Shown piece by piece: positions 6,454 through 12,256 of a stretch of 12,256 nucleotides of DNA (position 1 is the first letter of the stretch; the number at the start of each line of letters is the position of its first letter). The notes under the pieces were generated by a model that searched no databases, had not been told where the DNA came from, and worked only from the letters and a program-made list of their open reading frames with translations. The translations under genes and the position numbers were made by a program. Origin of the DNA: CAZGYE01 sp964530165 (GTDB lineage Bacteria; Planctomycetota; Planctomycetia; Planctomycetales; Planctomycetaceae); NCBI GenBank assembly GCA_964530165.1, contig CAZGYE010000180.1, forward strand, positions 1-12,256, given 5' to 3'.

Positions 6454-8598
6454 ATGAACGGCAAGAAGATGTCACACTCGACCGTGGCCGTCATCGCCGC
6501 CATGCTCCTGCTGGCCATTGCCAACAGGACTTGGGGGGACGACCTGGAGAAGTTCAAGAAACTGGACGCGCAGTGCTGGGCGCAGATGCGGGCCGGCAAG
6601 TATCAGGCCGCCGAGCGGCTGGCCCTCGAGCTGCGGGAGTTAGCCAAAGGGCCGCTGGCCGACCAGCCGGAGCGACTGGCGGATGCATACAACACGTTGG
6701 GCGCCCTGTACCACAACCAGGGCCGCTACGCCGAGGCCGAGCCGCTTTACCAACAGTCGCTCAAAATCCGCCGCAAAGTCCTGGGCGAGGAGCACCCCGA
6801 CGTGGCCGCGAGCCTCAACAACCTGGCCATCCTGTACGGGAACCAGGGCCGCTACGCCGAGGCCGAGCCGCTCTTGGAAAAGGCCCGGCGGATCGCCGCC
6901 GAGGGACGCTGCGACCCGTTGCTTGTCGCCCGCATCCATGGGGTTCAGGCCGATGTCTTCTGGAAGACCGACCGCCGGGAACGAGCCGCCGCCGAGCTGG
7001 ACAAGTCGCTGGCCGCTCTGGAACAGCAGCGAGCACAGGCCTCCGGCGGGGAGCTGGAGCGGGCCGGGTTCTTTGCCGGCTGGGCTTTTCTGTTCGAGAA
7101 GATGGTCGCCTGGCAACAGGAGTTGGGCGATGCATCGGAATCGCTGCGGGCGATGGAGCGCGGCCGCGCCCGGGGGCTTGTGGACCAGATGGCCACGGCG
7201 GGAATGGATCTGTTGGCTGGCGTCCCTGAGGAGCAGGCCCGGACGCTCCGCGGGCAGGAGGGGCAAGCGAAGACCCGCAGCGAGCGGCTGCGAAAGCAAC
7301 TGGACATGCTGGCAACCCGCAAGGATCTTTCGCGCGAGCAGCGCAAAGCAGAAGGGGACCGGCTGGTGGCCGAGCTGCGGGCCGCCCGCGCTGAGTACGC
7401 CCGTGCCTATGCCGACATCCGCAACGCCAGCCCGGCCTACCGGCTGGCGGTCGGGGCCGACCTGAAGCCGGCGCCGCTGGAAAAACTCCAGCCCTGGGCG
7501 GCCGGCCGAGGGGCCCTGGTGTTGGAATATCTGCTCGGTTCGGAAGCCGGCTACGTGCTGATCGTCTCGGGCGGCGGCAAGCCGCGTGTGGAGACCCTTT
7601 CGGTCAACAAAGAGCAGGCCGCTCTCTTGGGGATCGAGCCGGGACCGTTGACCGGCAAGCAAATCCAGGCCGCCTTGAGCAACGAGAAAGAAACCGGGCT
7701 GTTGCAGCGTCTCAAGGACTCGGAGCAACCGGAGAAAGCGAAGGACGCCGTGGCCGGCCTGTCCGTGCTGTGGAAGCTGTTGATTCCCGAGTCCGAGCGG
7801 AAGGCGCTGCTGGAGGGGAAATTCAAGCGTCTGATCGTCCTGCCCAACGGTCCATTGGCGCGGCTGCCGTTCGAGACGCTGGTCGTCGAGCCGGGCATCT
7901 TCCCAAGCTACCTGCTGGACGCCGGCCCGCCGATCCAGTACGCGCCGTCGGCGACGATCTTGATCAATCTGACCGAGCGCAAAGCCGCAAGCGGCACCGG
8001 TGGGCGCGAGCCGGTCTTGACGGTGGGCAATTGTCGGTACGGGCGACCCTCAGAGCCCGATCCGGGCGACGTGCTGGCGCAAATCAGCACGCGTTCCCTT
8101 TACTCCACCTTTGGTGGGAGCCAGAACGCGCTCCCGTATTCGGCATGGGAATCCGGTTGGGTGGTCGACGTGTTCAAGGAATATGGGTTCGCGTCGGTCC
8201 GACTCGAAGGCGCCGAGGCCACGGAAGCCAATGTGCGCAAGCAGTCAACGGGCCGAGAGGTCGTGCACCTGGCCTGTCACGGTCTGGCGAGTGAGGAATA
8301 CGGCAACCTGTTCGGGGCGCTCGCCGTGACGCCCGGTCCGGACACAACCAATACCGCCGATGACGGGTTTTTGCGGCTGTCTGAGATCTACGCGCTGAAG
8401 CTCGAAGGCTGCGAGCTGGCGATCCTCAGCGCGTGCGAGACGAACGTCGGCCCGCAACAGCGCGGCGAAGGAGTCTGGGCCATTTCACGCGGTTTCCTGG
8501 TGTCCGGCGCCCGTCGCGTGGTGGCCAGCAACTGGCTGGTCGACGACGAGGCGGCCGCCAGCCTGGTCAGCTACTTCTGCAGCATCGTCGCCCGGTAG
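6454..8598 (+). CDS. Secreted TPR-CHAT caspase-like protease, truncated by in-frame TAG
   Basis: 714 aa from ATG 6454 (GGAGG 8 nt upstream; ATG 6424 has a weaker site). Residues 7-28 are a signal peptide. Residues about 77-152 hold two kinesin-light-chain-type TPRs (each with NQGRYAEAEPL) spaced by 42 residues. Residues 170-330 are helical and charged, probably degenerate TPR/coiled coil. Residues about 350-714 are a CHAT domain: VVHLACHG with catalytic His609, LAILSACETNVG with catalytic Cys661, then RGEGVWAISRGFLVSGARRV and VASNWLVDDEAA. CHAT proteins are caspase-fold cysteine proteases, and the TPRs usually bind a partner or substrate. The frame stops at TAG 8596-8598, yet the same frame continues for 44 codons with the missing CHAT end, so the product lacks its last strand unless the stop is read through or is an error. 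It lies 88 bp before the ECF sigma gene, same strand. Confidence 0.9.
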   Translation: MNGKKMSHSTVAVIAAMLLLAIANRTWGDDLEKFKKLDAQCWAQMRAGKYQAAERLALELRELAKGPLADQPERLADAYNTLGALYHNQGRYAEAEPLYQQSLKIRRKVLGEEHPDVAASLNNLAILYGNQGRYAEAEPLLEKARRIAAEGRCDPLLVARIHGVQADVFWKTDRRERAAAELDKSLAALEQQRAQASGGELERAGFFAGWAFLFEKMVAWQQELGDASESLRAMERGRARGLVDQMATAGMDLLAGVPEEQARTLRGQEGQAKTRSERLRKQLDMLATRKDLSREQRKAEGDRLVAELRAARAEYARAYADIRNASPAYRLAVGADLKPAPLEKLQPWAAGRGALVLEYLLGSEAGYVLIVSGGGKPRVETLSVNKEQAALLGIEPGPLTGKQIQAALSNEKETGLLQRLKDSEQPEKAKDAVAGLSVLWKLLIPESERKALLEGKFKRLIVLPNGPLARLPFETLVVEPGIFPSYLLDAGPPIQYAPSATILINLTERKAASGTGGREPVLTVGNCRYGRPSEPDPGDVLAQISTRSLYSTFGGSQNALPYSAWESGWVVDVFKEYGFASVRLEGAEATEANVRKQSTGREVVHLACHGLASEEYGNLFGALAVTPGPDTTNTADDGFLRLSEIYALKLEGCELAILSACETNVGPQQRGEGVWAISRGFLVSGARRVVASNWLVDDEAAASLVSYFCSIVAR
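6715..6872 (+). repeat. Two 32-bp identical direct repeats within the TPR region
   Basis: A 32-bp block is perfectly duplicated at 6715-6746 and 6841-6872, a period of 126 bp (42 codons). It encodes the NQGRYAEAEP part of successive TPRs. Identity at silent positions suggests recent duplication or gene conversion between TPR units, and the pair could support repeat-number variation. Confidence 0.85.
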
Positions 8599-8733
8599 CA
8601 AAAAGCCGGCGGCCCGGTCGACTACGCCGAAGCCCTCTGGAAAGCCAAGCGCTGGGTCCGTCGGAACCCGGAACACAAGCCGTGGCACAGCCCCTATTAC
8701 TGGGGCCCGTTCGTGCTGATCGGCCCAGATTGA
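8599..8733 (+). pseudogene. Orphaned C-terminal end of the CHAT domain beyond the TAG stop
   Basis: Directly after TAG 8596-8598 the same frame stays open for 44 codons to TGA 8731-8733. It encodes the conserved CHAT terminus: VDYAEALWKAKRWV, then HSPYYWGPFVLIGPD, matching the family's usual AL-x-x-A helix and PyyW-x-pFvLiG strand. No ATG or ribosome site precedes it, so it is not a separate gene. Restoring one sense codon, such as CAG, would give a 759-aa protein. Confidence 0.9.
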
Positions 8734-8821
8734 TTCCGGAGAGTCGCTGCAAGAACCAGAGGCTTTCCCATTTCGCGCGCAATTTCGATTCGGCAGGTGC
8801 ATCTTCCAGGTGGAGACGATC

Positions 8822-9835
8822 ATGCCAGAAGAGTGGATGTGCGAGATGTTCGAGACCGACAGAGAATGGTTGCAGGACCAGCCGAAAATGAATCCTTGGG
8901 AACGGAGTTGCGCCGTATTGGCCGAGCGGTTGAAGCGTTGGCTGTTCGAATACTCGCAACCGCTATGTGACCACGCCGTGCAGTCGGAGCATGGGCGGTA
9001 CCGAATTTACATTGGCCGCATGTGGATGTGCTGGGGCTATCACTGGTGCCAGGCGGCTTTAGCGTCGCCGGAACGCAGAATCGCCGGGAAAGAAGTGGGC
9101 AATCACATCCGTTCCGGGAAAGGATATCGGGGCGGCGGCCAGCTCGGCGGCGACCCGCTCCGGGATATCGTGTTGGCCGTAGCCATGCAGTCGAGAGACA
9201 ACCGGGCGACGGAGCATTTCCAGTGGGAGCACTATGACTACTTGCGCAGGCTGGCCGGGAAACTCAACCGCCGTTTCTATCGAGACGCCGATGATTGGTG
9301 GAATGACTTTCTGGACTTCCTCGCCGGCTATACCAAGCCGCCTGGCAAGCTGGAGCGTTTCGAAGGCCGAAGCGCACTTCACAACTGGCTTCCCTTGGTA
9401 CTCTGGAATTTCCTGCGGCGGAGGTTGCAGGTGGAAAAAAGTTTTGACGAACTACCCGACGACAGCAAACACAAAGGCGACATCATCGAAGACCCCGCCT
9501 ATCGAGAGTACGTCGAGTTGTTGGCCAAAGTTGCTGACGCCGCGATTGACGACCTGTCGCCGGACGAACGCTTGGTATTGTTTCTGAGCTATGTCGAAGG
9601 CGTGACGCTCAAGCAAGTTGCCGCAATATTGGGCATTCACTCTGGAAACGCGGGAAGACGCCGGAAACACTCCAAAGAACATTTGCGTAGGCGGATGGAA
9701 GACCACGCAGACCAAATGGGCTGCAGGAAGGGATATGAGGAGTGTTCCAAGTATAGTGAAAAACATCCCAAGGCTTTCGCTTATGCGCTGCGTGAGGCCT
9801 TGAGAAAACGTCAGTGCCCGGAGGGTGAGTTATGA
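8822..9835 (+). CDS. ECF-type RNA polymerase sigma factor with long N-terminal extension
   Basis: 337 aa from ATG 8822, with GGTGGAG 6 nt upstream (a GTG at 8810 is a weaker alternative). Residues about 129-203 fit sigma region 2 (FQWEHYDYLRRLAGKLNRRF; DADDWWNDFLDFLAGY; RFEGRSALHNWLPLVLWNF). Residues about 235-292 fit region 4 with its helix-turn-helix: LSPDERLVLFLSYVEGVTLK, QVAAILGIHSGNAGRRRK. Sigma factors of this type direct RNA polymerase to stress or envelope promoters. The preceding ~128 residues are unusual: residues 60-77 (Y..RIYIGRMWMCWGYHWCQ) are rich in Trp, Tyr and Cys. Residues 293-337 form a basic tail. The stop overlaps the ATG of the anti-sigma gene (ATGA), so the two are translationally coupled. 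The downstream anti-sigma and upstream CHAT gene suggest release of the sigma by an envelope signal. Confidence 0.88.
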   Translation: MPEEWMCEMFETDREWLQDQPKMNPWERSCAVLAERLKRWLFEYSQPLCDHAVQSEHGRYRIYIGRMWMCWGYHWCQAALASPERRIAGKEVGNHIRSGKGYRGGGQLGGDPLRDIVLAVAMQSRDNRATEHFQWEHYDYLRRLAGKLNRRFYRDADDWWNDFLDFLAGYTKPPGKLERFEGRSALHNWLPLVLWNFLRRRLQVEKSFDELPDDSKHKGDIIEDPAYREYVELLAKVADAAIDDLSPDERLVLFLSYVEGVTLKQVAAILGIHSGNAGRRRKHSKEHLRRRMEDHADQMGCRKGYEECSKYSEKHPKAFAYALREALRKRQCPEGEL

Positions 9836-11034
9836 ATGAATTGATACAACACGATGTGCTTTCCGAAGTTCTGCGAGCCGTGAGCGATAGCAGACCGGCT
9901 CCTGAAGGTCCGCATGTCGTAGACGACGACGAACTGTTGCTCCGCTGGTCGGACGATGGTCTGAGTCAAGAGGAACACACGGAGATCGTGAGGCATTTGG
10001 CCGATTGTTCTTACTGCCGGAAGGAATTGGCCGGGATGGTCCAAGCCGGAGTGTTCACGCCACCACAGCGCGCGCCAGAGCCTGAGCCACCGTGTAAACC
10101 AGCATGGGAAGAAGAATCGCTTGAGCCACCGGCAATCGTGACGCCAGCCGAATCGGCGCGGAAAAGGAGAACGTGGCTTGTGTGGGCCGTTCCGACGGTC
10201 GCGGCGGGGTTGCTGATCGGCGTCCTTTGGAGCCTGCGGGAAGCTGATGTCACCAAGCAGTTGGCCGTGGCTCAGCGGGACTTGGCGGCGGGACGGCCCC
10301 AGAGCGCCTTTCATCGTGTGGAAACAATCCTTGACGAGCGGACGCTTCATCCGCAAGCCAAGGCCTTGGCATTACGACTGCTGGAAAAGTCAGGCTATGC
10401 CGCGACGCTGCCCACTCTAGACGCTAACAAGTTTCAAGAAGTCTTGGACATCGAGCACCGTGTTTCGCGTCATCATGCTTCCTCGCCGCGATTGCTGAAC
10501 CTCAAATTGCAGGCCGAACGGGGCGTTCCGGCTGAGCTTGCATTGGTCCAGCTTGCGTCGTTGACCGATTACGGCTACGAACTGGACGGGTTTTCGCGAC
10601 AAATGTCGATCCCGATTTTCGATCAGACCAGTGAGCGGCTCAACAGGGAACTCGCTCAGGCCGTCGGGCAACACCCAAACGATGTTCGCTTGCTTCTCAA
10701 CTACGGCCAATTCCTGTTGTCGATGGCTCAGTGCGACAAGGCCCGGGAGCAATTTGATGCCGCGCTGGTCCAGGACAAAGGCAACCCACTGGCTCGGCTT
10801 GGCCTGGGTTTGGTGGAATTCGAGTCAAAGAACTGCCGAAAAGCTCTCAACGAGTTTCAGGCTGCGATCGAAATAGACCCGGACCAACTTGCCGCTTACA
10901 TCAATGCGGCTATCTGTTTAGAACGGTTAGAGCGATCTGAAGAGGCGCAGCGGTACTGGCGTCAAGCAGTCCAACTGTGCAAGGCCCGGCCCGACTTACG
11001 AGAGCAGATCAAAGCACGAATTTTAGAGAAATAG
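9832..11034 (+). CDS. Transmembrane zinc-finger anti-sigma factor with periplasmic TPR domain
   Basis: 400 aa. ATG 9832 overlaps the sigma stop by 4 nt and has GGAGG about 7 nt upstream. Residues about 30-75 form an anti-sigma zinc-binding (ZAS/zf-HC2) domain: LSQEEHTEIV, then H55-x3-C59-x2-C62 (HLADCSYC). A Pro/Glu-rich linker (75-110) and a basic stretch lead to one membrane helix (about 115-136, TWLVWAVPTVAAGLLIGVLW). By positive-inside logic the zinc domain is cytoplasmic, and the remaining 260 residues are periplasmic or in the paryphoplasm. Residues about 283-384 contain three TPRs (NYGQFLLSMAQCDKAREQF; LGLGLVEFESKNCRKALNEF; INAAICLERLERSEEAQRYW); residues 140-280 are probably degenerate TPR-like helices. 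It should bind and hold the sigma factor encoded just upstream until a signal reaches the TPR half. Confidence 0.88.
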   Translation: MNELIQHDVLSEVLRAVSDSRPAPEGPHVVDDDELLLRWSDDGLSQEEHTEIVRHLADCSYCRKELAGMVQAGVFTPPQRAPEPEPPCKPAWEEESLEPPAIVTPAESARKRRTWLVWAVPTVAAGLLIGVLWSLREADVTKQLAVAQRDLAAGRPQSAFHRVETILDERTLHPQAKALALRLLEKSGYAATLPTLDANKFQEVLDIEHRVSRHHASSPRLLNLKLQAERGVPAELALVQLASLTDYGYELDGFSRQMSIPIFDQTSERLNRELAQAVGQHPNDVRLLLNYGQFLLSMAQCDKAREQFDAALVQDKGNPLARLGLGLVEFESKNCRKALNEFQAAIEIDPDQLAAYINAAICLERLERSEEAQRYWRQAVQLCKARPDLREQIKARILEK

Positions 11035-11130
11035 ACGGTTTCGATCGGATCGAGCGCAATTCTTCGGACTGTCGAGCGTCTTCCTGGCTGAACAGGAGGA
11101 AGAGCGGCACTCAAGCCAAAGGATCAAACC

Positions 11131-12256
11131 ATGCACTCTCACGCAATTTGGCGGCTATGCCTGGTCGCCGTCTTAGCCTGGATCATGCTGGACGGACTGT
11201 CTGTGGCCGCGGAGCCTCAAAGAAAACCGGCCCGGAAAATCACTCTTCAACAACTCAAGCCAAGTTGGGGCCCGGCGATCAGTGGGTGATCGAGACGGCC
11301 AGTCTGCAGCCCCAGGTGGCCGACAGGCAACCACCTCGATCTCGCGGCAAGCTCGTCCGCTGGCAATTCGCCGTCAAAGCGGTCGAGAAACTCGGCGGCC
11401 GGGAGTGCTACCGCGTCGAAATCCGATCGCTGCTTGCCGGCCGGCAGCAACCGATGACCACGCTGTGGGTCGATCGGCAGTCGTTCTGCTTGCGACAGTT
11501 CCAGACGCAATTGCCCGTGGCAGGCGGTTTCCGCACGGTGACGGAGCATTATCGTTTTAGCGAAGGTGAACCAGCACCCGTATTCGGTCCGTTGACTGCC
11601 CTACCAATCGAGCTGCCTGTGTTCGTCGGCGATCAGGCGAAAGCACTTCAACAATTCCATTATGAAACGGTTGTCGGACCACCGGGCCAAAAAGCGGCAG
11701 CAGACATCAGCTTCGCGATGGAAGTCCGGCAACGTGTCTCCCGACCGCGACCGGAACAGGTCAAAGGGCTGCTGGACGAGGCTTTCGCCAAAGATGCTGA
11801 CAGCCGCCCGATGGTCGAAGTTCAACTGACGGGTCCCGATCGACAGGTTCGCCAGTTATGGCAGCCGGGCCGTCCCTGGCCTGCCTATGTCGACAACGGG
11901 ACCACGATCGCCCGACTCCTGAAGGTGATTCCTGCTTCAAAAGATGATCCTCGTTCGGCCGCAACTCCCGCTCCTCAGGAAGCTGATTCATTTGCAAAAG
12001 CCATTCCCTCGCGAGATGCGGTGATCGAAAGTGCCTACTCCGAAGAGACTCCCTGGTCGGGATACTGGTGGCCTCTGCGAGAGGGCGGGCTGCTCGGTCC
12101 CCTGGCCAAGTACGATCGGATCACGGGACGTCATGCCGCTGCTTGGGAACGTGGTCATCATCCACCTGATCCGGACGCGCCGGAATGGCATGGATACTGC
12201 CACGCGTGGGCCGCTTCGGCGGTGATGGAAAAGGAGCCCACCCAAGATCGAGTTAT
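11131..12256 (+). pseudogene. Secreted transglutaminase-elicitor-like protein, frameshifted and partial at right edge
   Basis: ATG 11131 (AAAGGA 8 nt upstream) begins a good signal peptide (RLCLVAVLAWIMLDGLSVAA) and then QRKPARKITLQQLK, but this frame ends at TGA 11287-11289. The real continuation is in another frame from AAG 11262 (KLGPGDQWVIETASLQ) to the window edge, 331 codons without a stop. One added base near 11257-11262 (for example AAGGCC for AAGCC) joins them as QQLKAKLGPGDQWV. The N-terminal half is strand-rich and unassigned. The C-terminal end (12040-12256) has SGYWWPLREGGLLGPLAKYD and then WHGYCHAWAASAVMEKEP, which matches from memory the W-x-G-x-CHAW...EPEP signature of transglutaminase-elicitor-like proteins (PF16683); the Cys codon is 12198-12200. 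An alternative ATG (11157) lies in the downstream frame but gives no signal peptide. It lies 96 bp after the anti-sigma gene, same strand. Confidence 0.75.

Noticed and set aside
6640..7728. 362-codon minus-strand frame opposite the CHAT gene
   Set aside because: It is a shadow of the TPR-CHAT coding frame, with no recognisable motif and no start site.
8734..8821. Promoter for the sigma/anti-sigma pair in the 88-bp gap
   Set aside because: No convincing -35/-10 pair or ECF-type GGAAC motif is visible, so cotranscription from the CHAT promoter is the simpler reading.
11035..11130. Terminator between the anti-sigma gene and the transglutaminase-like gene
   Set aside because: Only short CGATCG-type palindromes are present, with no stable stem followed by a T-run.

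Overview
The window looks like chromosomal DNA from a planctomycete (Pirellulales-like). The evidence is domain content and architecture rather than any marker gene: a TIGR03000-type Planctomyces extracytoplasmic domain fused to WD40, a secreted caspase-fold peptidase, a TPR-CHAT protein, and an ECF sigma factor overlapping a transmembrane zinc-binding anti-sigma factor with TPRs. Base composition is GC-rich. No rRNA, tRNA or CRISPR array is visible.

Layout: two divergent clusters. Leftward (minus strand), in transcription order: a membrane-anchored coiled-coil protein (5868-4594) with a terminator-like hairpin after it; about 890 bp with no convincing intact gene, possibly decayed coding DNA (4590-3705); a secreted Pro/Ala-rich protein (3704-2967); a secreted caspase-like peptidase (2769-643); and a TIGR03000/WD40 protein cut by the left edge (606-1). 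Rightward (plus strand): a secreted TPR-CHAT protease interrupted by an in-frame TAG (6454-8598, reading frame continuing to 8733); an ECF sigma factor (8822-9835); its 4-nt-overlapping anti-sigma/TPR partner (9832-11034); and a frameshifted protein ending in a transglutaminase-elicitor-like domain, cut by the right edge (11131-12256).

The divergent gap (5869-6453) carries a 132-bp MITE-like element with 16-bp terminal inverted repeats and exact 8-bp flanking direct repeats.

How the genes may work together (inference): nearly every product has a signal peptide or membrane anchor, so the locus looks like an envelope sensing or proteolysis module. The sigma factor would be held by the membrane anti-sigma, whose TPR half faces outside the cytoplasm, where the CHAT and caspase-like peptidases would also sit. 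This suggests protease-controlled release of a sigma factor. The arrangement is comparable in logic, not in homology, to the TPR-CHAT/Csx30/sigma-factor set of type III-E CRISPR systems. Two reading-frame breaks in the plus-strand cluster mean either that the module is decaying or that the assembly has errors.
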